A stretch of DNA of 64,000 nucleotides from contig NC_057867.1 of assembly GCF_019393635.1 (NCBI RefSeq), positions 69,629,492-69,693,491 of the forward strand, in the 5' to 3' direction. The position numbers and the translations under genes are program-made. The notes below the pieces were generated by a model that did no database searches, was not told where the DNA came from, and saw nothing but the letters and a program-made list of their open reading frames with translations. Below, piece by piece: positions 1 to 9,705 of the stretch. Position 1 is the stretch's first letter. Each line of letters begins with the position of its first letter. Origin of the DNA: Dromiciops gliroides. Lineage: Eukaryota; Chordata; Mammalia; Microbiotheria; Microbiotheriidae.

Positions 1-54
1 AGCTTGGGTGAGAAAAATCATATTTAAATAGTGATATGGTTGTTTTCCTTGGTA

Positions 55-104
55 TCTATGTATGTATGTGTGTGTTCATATGTGTGTATGTATGTATGTA
101 TTTG
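55..104. repeat. TATG/TGTG microsatellite
   Basis: Imperfect TATG and TGTG units run up to the target-site duplication of the next SINE. Simple repeat with no coding potential. Confidence 0.85.
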
Positions 105-116
105 TAAATTTCATTT

Positions 117-260
117 TTTTTGGCGAGGCAATTGGGGTTAAGTGACTTGCCCAGGGTCACACATCCAATAAGTGTTAAGTGTCTGAGGCCGGATTTGAAC
201 TCAGGTCCTCCTGACTCCAGGGCTGGTGCTCTATCCACTGTGCCATCTAGCTGTTGCCCC
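117..260 (-). mobile_element. tRNA-headed marsupial SINE (WSINE1 type)
   Basis: Read on the minus strand it has the tRNA-like head, the core ending in GTCACTTAACCCCAATTGCC, and an A tail (T run at the left edge on the plus strand). It is flanked by a perfect 14-bp target-site duplication, TGTAAATTTCATTT, at 103-116 and 261-274. Perfect duplications suggest a fairly recent L1-driven insertion. The family name is from memory; the structure is seen directly. Confidence 0.93.
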
Positions 261-294
261 TGTAAATTTCATTTGTAAGGTCTCAATTGTAAGT

Positions 295-442
295 TTTGTA
301 ACCAGAGGACCTTGGTTTGAATCTCCACCCTGCCGGTTCTAGGTCAAGTCATTTAACCTCTCTTGACTTCAGTTTCCTCATCTGTAAAATTAGGGGCTTG
401 AACTAATTGGCCTATAAGGTCTCTTCAGAATCTAAATCTATG
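295..442 (+). mobile_element. MIR SINE
   Basis: Contains the MIR core (CAAGTCATTTAACCTC, then TTTCCTCATCTGTAAAAT) followed by the typical 'ggcctataaggtctcttcag' style tail ending in CTATGA. Diverged, no clear target duplication. Confidence 0.85.
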
Positions 443-1084
443 AAACTGCAGAGAGGTTGAGGAGAAAGAGGACAGGAAAAAGGCCAGAGATAACTTTAGA
501 AAGAGAAGTTTAAATTAAGTGGCAGAAGCAGTGAGTTGAGAAGACACTTTCTATTTTCACAGATGCAGGAAGATATCTTAAAGGGATGGCTGAGTCAAGG
601 GAACCTCTCAGTCTATAATCCTTATCCATGCTACCCTGGACACTGCGATAGGGCAGTTTGGTGCTCTCTCATGTCTCTTTGGTGTGAATTTTTCCCCCCT
701 TAAGGCTGTCAAAACGAGTGTTCCAATCAATGAATGGTAAGATGACTTCTTTTTGTAGCATGGAGGTTCCCCCAGCTCTTCTCCACTTGGACAGGCTTTG
801 AGCACGGATCTGCCGATGGCCTCTGTGGGTCTGTCATTCTGGAGAAAGACCCATGACCAGCTTCATCAGAGGTTGGTGTATTCGTGACCATCTACCAAGT
901 CAGAGGGCTTGTGAATTGAGTTAGTAAACAAAGCCACCACACAAATGAAATCATGGATTCTTGAAGGAAAAACTACATTGCAAGTCCCAGAGAACCAAAG
1001 AGAGGAGTAGGGATTATCTTTTTCATGACCTTTGAATAAAGAAATTTTTCTTTATCTTTACTATTTTATGTTATTAATAAAGTC
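443..1084. other. Unassigned DNA
   Basis: No repeat, RNA gene or credible coding frame recognised. The short open frame on the minus strand at 608-805 has no recognisable domain. Confidence 0.5.
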
Positions 1085-1225
1085 ATAAACGTTAGGCTGA
1101 GCAGGGCCTCGAAGGCCATCTAACCCAACGCCTTCATTTTCCAGATAGAAAAACTGAGGTCCAGGGCCACACAGGTGGGATTTGAACCCAAATCCTCAGA
1201 GGCCAGAACTGGGTCTCCTAATTGC
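1085..1225 (-). mobile_element. MIR SINE
   Basis: Reverse-orientation MIR: CATTTTCCAGATAG, AAACTGAGG, CCACACAGG and GGGATTTGAACCCA occur in the expected reverse order. Confidence 0.82.
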
Positions 1226-3489
1226 TTTGTGGGTTTTCCCTCACATCTTCCTCTTCAGAAGAAGGAAAAATACTTGGATTTTCTTGGAAAAACAGAGTAG
1301 CATACAAAGCAATCGAACAGGGCTTCTGGCTTTTTATTGAAAGTACTGGTGAGAAAGCCTGAGAATCGCTTATCTTCAAAGGCATACATAGGAATTTTTT
1401 CACCTGAGGACAAAATAATTAAGTCTTTAAATCTTTTCCTTCCTAGGAGAGTTACAGAGGAGGGGGGTGCCATTGGTGTGAGCTTCAAGGGCAATCTGAG
1501 CAGCCTGAACCCTCTCCTCTTCCCCAAACCTCCTCTGACCCTATGACCTTGCTCTTTCTCACCCCTTCAGGGGCTCGGAGTGTGTATGTGGTTGGGGTGG
1601 GGCCAAGGGAGGAAGAGTGACATGAGCTGGTAGAAGAACACAAGACAGAGTTTTTGGTCTCCAGACGACCATAGGGAGCAAACATTGTTACCCATCATGT
1701 CAGCTGATGCTTGCTTTCCCCAATTACCAGGTTGTCAGTGATCTCTCCTGCACTGGGCAATGGGAGACCTATCTGGGCTGGAGTCTCAGCTCTAAGATAT
1801 GGGAAAGCTAACCAGGCTTGGCTTGTATGCTTCCCAAAGTTTGCCTTGCAACTCATTTGGTCCTAACTGTAATTAGCCTCCTCTCTGTGAAGCAAAATGT
1901 ACTCAGAGCCTCCACTTAAATTGTATGGGAGATGGGCAAAGAAGTGGAATGTTTAACCTCCATTCATTTCCAGGAAATCCTCCTCCGCACAAAGATGCAG
2001 GGCTGGGGTCAAAGGCAACATGCAGTACGGCTCCCTTGAACACTGAGCAAATTCAAACTCTAGCATCATGCCAGGCGTGATTAAGAATGATACAGCACAT
2101 CATCTTTGTCAACACTATTCAGCCCATGTAAACCTTAGCGAGAAATGTACTTGTCAGAGAAAAATGCGCCTTTGATTTCTGTTACACTTTCCTGGTAATT
2201 GCTGTCATCACTGACAGGTTATTATTACAGTTGAATAGAGTCTCGGTAATTACTTTTGCACAGATTCTAACAGCTTTTAGATTGAAGGATATTCTGACAG
2301 TTTGAATACTCTTGACAACAATTACCTTTTTCCTGGTTAACACTGATTCAGGAAGATTAAAAATTAAATCCGTTCAGAGGAAACACTTATGTGTGTCACT
2401 AGTAAGTGGGTTGATACACACAAAAAATGTGTAAATTGCAGGATGACGGAGAATATTTTTTTAAAGTTCTCTTTGCCCTTAAGTCTTTTGGAAAATTAAC
2501 ATTAGGGGAGAGGTGGACCATGCTGGTTAGATTAATAGTAAATGATGTGAAATGATTTAAATCAGCCCTCAGTCCAATTGCTACCAGGAACTACTGTGTG
2601 GTTCTGATGAGAAAAGTCTGTGCCTAAGAAGCACAGAAGAATGTACATTTTTGTAGTTCTGTCTGCATTTACTTCTATCCGGGGATGGGGAGCTGATGGG
2701 CATTGGATATCTGGATAGTTTTCCAAGAGCAGGAGTATATTCCCAAGGGAATTATGGGCTACAACAGTGGGGCAGAGTCTGCACATACAGAGGGAAAAAG
2801 AGAATTGAGGTAATTAACCAAATAAATTGGACCCAAACCATTTTAGCTTGAAAAAATCAGTTAATTGAAGCAAGGGTGTTTAGGGGATTAAATTAATTCC
2901 TCACTTGAGTGCTGTGGGCATCAGTTTAGAGTTGTCCAAGGGATTTTTTTAAGTGATTGAAATGCTTTTTTGCATATTTAATAGTAGATGATAACCATGA
3001 CTAAGAGAGGCCATTTGGAAACTAGGATGGGGGAAAATGAATGCCATATATGAGACCCGAAATGAATTGAAAAAATAGGTTCTTTAGTGCGAGAACAAAG
3101 CTTAATACATTTATAAAATGTGTCAATAGTGGAATGTTAAAACTGACATCCCGGACTTCGGAAATGAATGTCATACCAGTATAAGTAAAAATTAGGGGGA
3201 AAAAACCCAACCCAATGGAAACATAAGGGAGTTTTATTTTCCATTTTGGGAAACCACTTGTAGTGAGCTTTTTTTTTCCAAGACTTCATTTTCCCTCTGA
3301 AACAAATAGTGCAATAAAGACTAAAGTTACATGCTATCAGCATAGATTTGATGGAGAATGCTCCATTTGGTACATTAGGGAATTTTCTGTTGTGCAAGCT
3401 GTGGTTGATTTCAATTTAATTTTATTACATAGTAGGTAGGATGGGAAAAATACTCAAGTTCGAAGACTGCGCTGGAATTTGAAGTCTGT
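1226..3489. other. Repeat-poor unassigned DNA, part possibly conserved
   Basis: About 2.2 kb in which I recognise no interspersed repeat and no domain-bearing open frame. A motif-dense stretch near 2140-2360 is listed separately. Confidence 0.5.
2140..2360. other. Candidate conserved non-coding element
   Basis: AT-rich repeat-free stretch. It holds two GGTAATT homeodomain-like sites (about 2194 and 2247) and a perfect inverted repeat CTGTCA-TCAC-TGACAG at 2202-2217. TGACAG is the known core of TGIF/MEIS/PKNOX (TALE) homeodomain sites. Conservation itself cannot be seen from one sequence, so the call is inference. Confidence 0.35.
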
Positions 3490-3660
3490 TTTCTCAGATG
3501 TGGAATTAAACAACACGTATTTCTCATGCACCTTGTATGTGCCGCACACTACAAGAGAAAGACAGTCTCTGCCCACAAAAAGCTTGCATTTTACTAGGAG
3601 GAACACACCATCTGCACAAATACATTATATTAGAGTAGCTTATACTTTATAATAATTGAT
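3490..3660 (-). mobile_element. L2 LINE 3' end
   Basis: Reverse-orientation L2 tail: CACCTTGTATGTGCC, a GACAGTCTCTGCCC-like block, and AAGCTTGCATTTTACTAG in the order expected for antisense L2 3' UTR. Confidence 0.7.
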
Positions 3661-3687
3661 AGATGCATGTATATGCATACATATTTT

Positions 3688-3885
3688 ATTGTTGTTTAGT
3701 CGTATCAGTCATGTCTGACTCTTCATGTCCCCATCTGGAGTTTTCTTGGCAGAGATACTGGAGTGGTTTGCCATTTCTTTCTCCAGCTCATTTTACAGAT
3801 GAGGAGACTGAGGGAAACAGGGTTAAGTGACTTGCCTGGGCTACAAGTGTCTGAGGCAGCATTTGAACTCATGCTTTGCTCTTAT
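3688..3885 (-). mobile_element. CORE-SINE with RTE/BovB-like tail
   Basis: Begins with the 3' tail (GTTGTTTAGTC, then TCATGTCTGACTC and GATACTGGAGTGGTTTGCC, which resembles the BovB/RTE LINE 3' end) and continues into the CORE block (GGTTAAGTGACTTGCC) and the head. Read on the minus strand the order is tRNA head, CORE, RTE tail. Confidence 0.85.
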
Positions 3886-3894
3886 ATTGAGTAG

Positions 3895-4640
3895 GAAAAT
3901 TTCTAATGTTCACCCATTTTAAATAATCCAGCCTTTTAGTTTCAGATATATTTATATCAAATTAAAATGACATGCCTACAAAGTATAGGTACAAACAAGT
4001 GTACTTTCTCAAAAAATTTTTTCTACATCTATTGATAAAATCATATGATTTGGAGTGCTGTTTTTAATGTAATTAATTGCCATCCTTGTGTCTCTGAAAT
4101 TTTACAACTTGGTCATAGTAAATAATTTTTTTGATATGTTGTTATAGTTTTTTGTCAGGATTTTATTTTTAAAATCTGCATCATTATTGATTCATGATGT
4201 TAGTTTGTAGGTATTAGAAATATTTTTGACTCATAAAAAGTTTGGTATTAATAAATATTTGAGAATAATTTTTCTAGCATAGATATCAAGTAACCTTTAA
4301 ATTTTTGATAGTCATTCTCTGTAAACATATCTGTACCAATTTAAATTTTTTGTCTGCTAATTCTTTTATGGCTAGCTTAATTACATTTTTTTGAGATCAG
4401 GTTAAGTTCTCCATTTCATGTTTTGTTAATTTAGGTATTTTAGGTATTTATAGATAATCCTCCCTTTACTTTAACATTTTTAGTTCTATTAAAATAGAAT
4501 TACTCTTAGTGACCTCTTGTTAATTCTGTATAAAATTTTAATCTCTACTTGAGATTCCTGTTTTGTTCATTTTTCATCTTGTTACATTGATTTTCTTCCC
4601 TGTGCTTTTTGATCAGATTAGATGATGATTTTTTCAGCTG
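3895..4640 (-). pseudogene. Old L1 ORF2 fragment (reverse-transcriptase region)
   Basis: Very AT-rich, frames destroyed, but lines up by eye with the antisense ORF2 of the L1 at 61.2-61.9 kb: CTACATCTATTGATAAAATC and the later GTCAGGATTTTATTTTTAAAA block occur in the same order. It represents the N-terminal part of the reverse transcriptase. Because ORF2 C-terminal sequence lies to its right, it is either a separate copy or a rearranged one. Confidence 0.65.
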
Positions 4641-5212
4641 ACTTCTTTGCAGTCTGTCTATGCCCAGGTGCAGGATCACTGTTTCAAAGGGTGGGTATGA
4701 TTTAGTCTCTTATGTCACCTAGTTATAAATTGGTTGGGTTGTTTCATAGCTTCACCAACAGAGAAATTATTCCCATTGTTTTTCTTTTTGGCTGATTGGC
4801 ATGATTGTGAGGTAAAACCTCAGAGCTGGTTTGACTTGGATTTCTTTTACTATTATTGATTAAGAGGCTGGGTTTATGTGGCCATTTATAATTTAAAATA
4901 TTTTTTGAAAATTGTTCAGATCATTTAATGACATGTTTTTGTGAATAGTTCTTGGTATTAGAGAAACTGAAATGTTTTCTATTCCAACTTTGTCTTTGTT
5001 GATTTTATTCAGGCAAAAGCTTTTTAATTTGCTGTAGTTAAAATCGTCTGTTTTCTCTTTTACGAATTCCTCTTTCCCTTATTTAATTAAGACTGCTTCC
5101 CCTTACTACAGATGTGATAGGTAGCCAATCTTGTCATCTTCCAGTTTTTCTCCAGTGGTTTGACCTACTTATTCAAGTCTCTTGTCCATTTTGATATTAC
5201 TGGGGTCTCAGG

Positions 5213-5684
5213 CAGAGGTGCCAAACACATGGTCTGCATTCCTACATGCAGCCCACAGCACTGCTGAGAGCTGCCCAAACCAGCTTCAAATGTGATTCGG
5301 AAATATTTAACAAAATCAATATACATATAAAATGTAGGTAATATTAATATGTAGTTTTTAAAGTATGTGGCTCCTGGAGCAGCTAGGGGATACAGTGGAT
5401 ACAGTATTGGACTTGAAATCAAGAAAGACTCCTCTTCATGAGTTCAAACCCAGCCTCAGATACTTAGTAGCTGTGTGACCTTGAGCAAGTTACTTCACCA
5501 TGCTTGCCTCAGTTCCTATAAAATGGGCTAGAGAAGGAAAATGTTTATTTTCATCTTTACTTTGCCAAGAAAGCCCCCAAAATAGGCTCACGGGAAGTCT
5601 GAAACAGCTGAATGACACATGGCTCCCAGGGATCCTTGGCTATGGTTTAGTGCACCCCATTTGTATGTGAGTTTGACATCTCTG
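5213..5684. mobile_element. hAT-type non-autonomous DNA transposon
   Basis: Terminal inverted repeats are visible: CAGAGGTGCCAAACACA on the left and the reverse complement of TGAGTTTGACATCTCTG on the right, matching at 14 of 17 positions. Flanking 8-bp sites GTCTCAGG (5205-5212) and CTCTTGGG (5685-5692) match at 5 of 8, the length expected for hAT elements. The flanking L1 is continuous across it. No transposase. A SINE is nested inside. Confidence 0.75.
5375..5619 (+). mobile_element. CORE-SINE with RTE-like tail inside the hAT element
   Basis: Head GGAGCAGCTAGGGGATACAG, box B-like GAGTTCAAACCCAGCC, CORE and a degraded RTE-like tail ending AACAGCTGAATGACAC. TGGCTCC occurs on both sides (5368-5374 and 5620-5626), a short possible target duplication. 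Confidence 0.8.
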
Positions 5685-5797
5685 CTCTTGGGTGTCAGCT
5701 GTTGGTGTGAAATAAGGTTTTGCCAAACTGTTTTCCAGTTTCCCTGGCACTTCTTGTAATAAAGAAAATGAAGCGCTTTCTTCAGTAGTTTATGTTC

Positions 5798-6168
5798 TGT
5801 AACGATTGGAATGACGCCACCTGCTGGAGACTTACTATAGAAGAGTTCCACCCATGAAGCGAAGGTCTTTGAGGGCAAGACCAGGAGTCTTTTCTTTGGA
5901 AAAGGAAGTGACGCGGGCTAGTGGGAGGAGGAAGGAAGAGACTGGTGCTCAGTCTCGTTCTCTTTCCTGAGGACGCTGGTGGAGAGTGGAGCTAGAAATG
6001 CTCTCTCCCTTTAATAGATAGAACTCTAAGCCTTTCTCTCTCTCTTTACCAAATTCTTATTCTCCTTAATAAATGCTTAAAAGTCTAACTCTTGCTAAAG
6101 CTTATAATTTATTGGCGACCACTCATTAGATATTTTAGACAGTTTAGCTAGAATTTTAGCCCTTAACA
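5798..6168 (+). mobile_element. Solo LTR of an endogenous retrovirus, inside L1
   Basis: The 371-bp block starts TGTAACG and ends TTAACA, and is flanked by the 4-bp duplication GTTC (5794-5797 and 6169-6172). A poly-A signal AATAAA lies at 6068-6073, followed by a U5-like end containing TTGGCGACC. L1 sequence resumes exactly after the duplication. A 4-bp duplication fits class I (gamma-like) ERVs. No internal viral genes are present. Confidence 0.85.
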
Positions 6169-6487
6169 GTTCTGAGGTTTATCAAACCAGAGTTTATTGT
6201 TTTCATTTTTTATGTGTTCCTTGCTTATCTACTCTATTCCAGAAATGAACTTTTCTGTTTGATAATCAGTACCAGATAGCCCCGATGACTCTACTTTTAT
6301 CATACGGCTTGAGATCTGGTAGTACTATATCCCTTCCTTTGATGCTTTTCCCATATTATTTGCCTGGAGAAACTAGACCTTTTCTTTTTCTTCTTTTTAA
6401 ATTATAAAAGTATTTTAAACCTTTTCTTCTTCCACGTGCATTTTATCATTATTTTGTCTAGTTTTATAAGTATTTCCTTGCAATTTT

Positions 6488-6580
6488 ATTGTTGTTGTTG
6501 TTATTCAGTTGTGTTGGATTCTTTGTGACTCCATTTGGCGTGTTCTTGGCAAAGATACTGGAATGGTTAACTGTCTCTGG
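6488..6580 (-). mobile_element. Truncated SINE with RTE-like tail
   Basis: Only the 3' tail portion is present: GTTGTTGTTATTCAGTTGTG, TTTGTGACTCC and AAGATACTGGAATGG. Confidence 0.75.
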
Positions 6581-6688
6581 GGGTGTAAACATTGGGAATC
6601 AAGGGACATGTTCAGGTATTGGCTTCCCCCCCCCCCCATTCCTGTGATTCCAAGCTGTATTCTGTTTGCCATTAAAAGTCAGTACCTT

Positions 6689-6838
6689 GGGGGCAGCTAG
6701 GTGGCGCAGTGGATAGAGCACTGGCCCTGGATTCAGGAGGACCTGAGTTCAAATCCAGCTCAGACACTTCACACTTACTAGCTGTGTGACCCTGGGCAAG
6801 TCACTTAACCCCAATTGCCTCACTAAAAAAAAAAAAAG
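6689..6838 (+). mobile_element. tRNA-headed marsupial SINE (WSINE1 type)
   Basis: Near-intact copy: GGGGCAGCTAGGTGGCGCAG head, box B-like GAGTTCAAATCC, CORE GTCACTTAACCCCAATTGCC and a poly-A tail at about 6825-6838. Little divergence from the other young copies. Confidence 0.94.
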
Positions 6839-6839
6839 A

Positions 6840-7364
6840 TTCTACCAGGTACAACCTGAATCTAACTATAAAAGTCAGTTTCTTGCCTCTATCTCTCTCT
6901 CTGTTCAAGTATCTCTCTCTCTCTCTCCTGGATGTCTTTCAGATAATTAAGAGTCACTCACTTTATGCCTTTCCTTGGGGAGAGCACCAAGCCCATCATT
7001 TTGGAGAGCACAGTAACATTCCATGACAGTCACATAGTGGAGTTGGTTCAGCCATTCTCCCTTCGTTTTAAGTTCTTGGTCTTCAGTGCTGTAACTCACC
7101 ATTGCCACCCGTTTCTCTGCTTGGTTTGGACCCCACAGGATAAGTTCCTCACCAGAATCTGTATCATCATGTAGATGGCTTCAGCAGCTCCTCAATGCCC
7201 TCAGTTGCCCCTCTCCCCTCTAATTGGAGAGCTGGAGGGCAGAGCAAGAAACCCCCTCTAAAGCCTCCCCTTAAGGAGAGCTCAGATTGTCCAGCTCTTC
7301 ATTTCCTAGTTCAGGCTTTCATCCCTTCTTACCACCCTCGTACAGATCTCCCTGCCTGAAGACT
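6840..7364. other. Unassigned DNA with a short CT repeat
   Basis: A CT-rich run lies at about 6890-6928. The rest shows no clear repeat; around 7000-7060 there is a faint similarity to the L1 ORF2 C-terminal antisense sequence, too weak to call. Confidence 0.4.
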
Positions 7365-7740
7365 CTCCCTCCTCTTGTCCATTGTCCTCTCTGCTGCTCC
7401 AGTGTTTTTTCTAAAGCACAGATCTGACCACATCACCCCCTACTCAGTTAATTCTTTCCTTGTTGTTCAGTTGTATCCAACTCTTTGTGACCCCATACTG
7501 AGGGTTTCTTGGCAAAGATCCTGGAGAAATTGGCCATTTTCTTCTCCAGCTCATCCTACAGATGAGGAAACTGAGGCAAACAGAGTCAGGTGACGTGCTC
7601 AGGTCACAGAGATAGTAAGTGTTCTGAGGTCAGATTTGAACTCAGGTATTCCTGACTCTGGGGCCCAGCATTCTATCCTCTGAGACACCTAACTGCTTCC
7701 TGAATAAATGCTGAATAAAGGTTTGGTAATTGATTGATGG
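7365..7740 (+). mobile_element. L2 LINE 3' fragment split by a SINE
   Basis: AAAGCACAGATCTGACCACATC on the left and AATAAATGCTGAATAAAGG on the right are typical L2 3'-region sequence, separated by the SINE at 7456-7702. Confidence 0.75.
7456..7702 (-). mobile_element. CORE-SINE with RTE-like tail
   Basis: Full tail-CORE-head order in reverse: GTTGTTCAGTTG, CTCTTTGTGACCCC, CAAAGATCCTGGAG, ACAGATGAGGAAACTGAGGC, GATTTGAACTCAGG, then the head remnant CACCTAACTGC. Confidence 0.9.
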
Positions 7741-8335
7741 ATTTCTACAGTCAGTTTGGTTTCATTTTACCTCTCTCTTTTGGTTCTTAAGTTTTCTTAT
7801 TGATTTTCTAAGTTTTAAAATTTCATGCACAGTTCATTAATTCTTTTTCTAATTTGCTTATGAACATTTTTATACATAACTTTCCAGAAATATTGATTAC
7901 AACTCTAGCTTTTTGGGGGAAATAACCTGAGGTAGTACATTTCTGGTTCCTCATTTTGACCCTGTCTTTATTTTTTTATAAGATGTGTTTCTTATATACC
8001 CAAACTTTTGAGTTTTGTTTTCTTATAAATTTTGGCATTCTCTTTCATCTTATTGGGAAGTTTAGTCTCAACATTTAGAGCTATAATGCATTTGTATGTG
8101 ATTCCCTTTGTTTAATTCTTTTGTATTAACTCAGTGTTCTCTCTTAAGGAGAGGTGCCCCCTTAGATTGCCTTTTCATTAGTTGGATCTCAGTCTTCTCC
8201 CACAGGTTCCCTCTGCCCTATTTCTCATTCTTTTTCAAGTTTCATGAGTTTACTTATACTGATGTACCCTCTTTTGTTTTGTTTTTTTAATTTATTTTTT
8301 ATGATGAACCCTTTCCTTTCCCAGCCCAGATATGA
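7735..8335 (-). pseudogene. Old L1 fragment, 5' part of ORF2 and upstream
   Basis: Degraded AT-rich sequence lining up with the antisense L1 endonuclease and inter-ORF region at 62.3-63.3 kb (ATAAGATGTGTTTCTTATATA block, then CTTTCATCTTATTGGG and AGAGCTATAATGC). No frame survives. Possibly the same element as the fragments at 3.9-6.5 kb. Confidence 0.55.
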
Positions 8336-8354
8336 ATGTGGTTTGGAATTCACA

Positions 8355-8530
8355 ACGAGGTACAGTAGGAAAAGTTCTGAACTTTGATTCTGAATTTGAA
8401 TCCTGACTCTGTGACTTAGTCTAAGTGTGACCTTTGGGAAGTCACTTAACTCTTCTGGGCCTCAGTTTCCTAAGGATAAAATAAGGAGATTGGCCTAGAT
8501 GGTCTCTGAGACCTCTTCAAACAACAGATC
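8355..8530 (+). mobile_element. MIR SINE
   Basis: GAATCCTGACTCTGTGAC, GGGAAGTCACTTAAC and CTCAGTTTCC in MIR order, with the 'ggcctagatggtctctgag' style tail. Confidence 0.85.
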
Positions 8531-8649
8531 TCTGACTCCTGTCCTCTCTGCCCAACTAATCCTCCTAACTTGAGGATGACTCAAATTTCATGCATTTCTG
8601 TCATTTCCTAATATTACCATCCTTTTATATCAAGGAACACAGTGTAACC

Positions 8650-9705
8650 AAATCGATGTATTAATCACTCCTCTATTTCCCCTCTTTTTGGGGCTCTAAA
8701 ACCTGAGTCATCTTGGACTCCACACTCCCTACCTGTCCCCTCCCCTCCCCATATGCATTCACTTGACAGGTCTGGCAAATTCTCTACCTCTACATCTTTC
8801 ATCTCTCTCCCCTCTCTCTTCCCACTGCCACCACTACAGCTGAGGCCCTCATTACTTCTCACTTAGATTAGCAGTCAGCAAATTCCCCACCTGAGGGCCA
8901 AATCTGGTCTGTCACCTGCTTTTCTATGTCCTGGGAGCTAAGAATGGGATTTTACAGTTTTAAATATACAAAACTTGATTTAAAAATGTGAAAACCATTC
9001 TTAGCTCATGGGTGTACAAAAACAGACAGCTGTTGGGATTTGGGCCACCCTGGAGTTTGCCGACCCCTGACCTAGGTTATCCCATTAGCCTCCTAATTAG
9101 TCTCTCTAAAATCCCTCCCCTTTTCAATCTGTCCTCAAGACAATTGCCAGATTGCTGTTTCTAAAGGACAGATCTAACCATGTCACTCCCCTTCTCAGGA
9201 AGCTCTAGTGGCTCCCAGTTGCTTGGCACTTGAAGTCCTTTTGAATCTGCTTCTCACGAACCTTTCCAGGATTATTACATATTTCTCCTTTTTGGGTAAT
9301 CTTGATTCTGGCTAAACTGATCTTTTTGTTCTTCCCCATAACCAACATCCCATCTCCTACTTTCATCCCCCTTGAACATGCCATTTCCCATTCCTGGAAT
9401 GCTTTTTCTCCTTAACATCACCTTTAGGAATCCACAATATACTTTAAGGCTCATCTCAAGTACCACGTCTTTCCCAAGCTCTTGGCAAATTCCTTTCCTC
9501 CACTCTCCCCAGGCCCAATTACTTTGTATTTACATGGTGAATGTTTTGTATTTACTTAGTTATATACATATTATTTTTCCCCAAGAGGATATTAGGTCCT
9601 TGAAGCAAAGATGGTTTTATTTTTTCTTTGTATTCCCAGTGTCTGGCACAGAGCCTAGTACACAGGACACACTTAATACGCACTTGCTGAATGAATTAAT
9701 GAGCC
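8650..9705 (+). mobile_element. L2 LINE, late ORF and 3' UTR
   Basis: Recognisable L2 landmarks in order: GAGTCATCTTGGACTCC, GAGGCCCTCATTACTTC, TAGCCTCCTAATTAG, CATGTCACTCCCCTTCTC, AGTGGCTCCCAGTTGC, and the tail TCTGGCACAGAGCC. Frames are broken. A hAT-type element interrupts it at 8869-9069. Confidence 0.85.
8869..9069. mobile_element. hAT-type MITE inside L2
   Basis: Ends TAGCAGTCAGCAAATTC and, inverted, CAGGGGTCGGCAAACTC. The 8-bp flanks ACTTAGAT (8861-8868) and ACCTAGGT (9070-9077) match at 6 of 8. The L2 host reads through if the element is ignored. Interior ACCATTCTTAGCTCATGGG and TACAAAAACAGACAG are typical of an old mammalian hAT family. No coding sequence. Confidence 0.88.

Larger units (their letters stand above)
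4660..6485 (-). pseudogene. Old L1 ORF2 C-terminal relic, host of three insertions
   Basis: Segments 4660-5204, 5693-5797 and 6173-6485 align in order with antisense L1 ORF2 C-terminal DNA seen in better condition at 59.3-60.4 kb (for example CAAAGGGTGGG, CACCAACAGAG, TTTTCCAGTTT, ATCAGTACCAGATAG). The gaps are filled by a hAT-type element, which holds a SINE, and by a solo LTR. All frames are broken. Confidence 0.75.

Noticed and set aside
6689..6838. tRNA-like heads of SINEs as functional tRNA genes
   Set aside because: Only box A/B-like head sequence with CORE and poly-A tail; dispersed copies with target duplications are SINEs, not tRNA genes.
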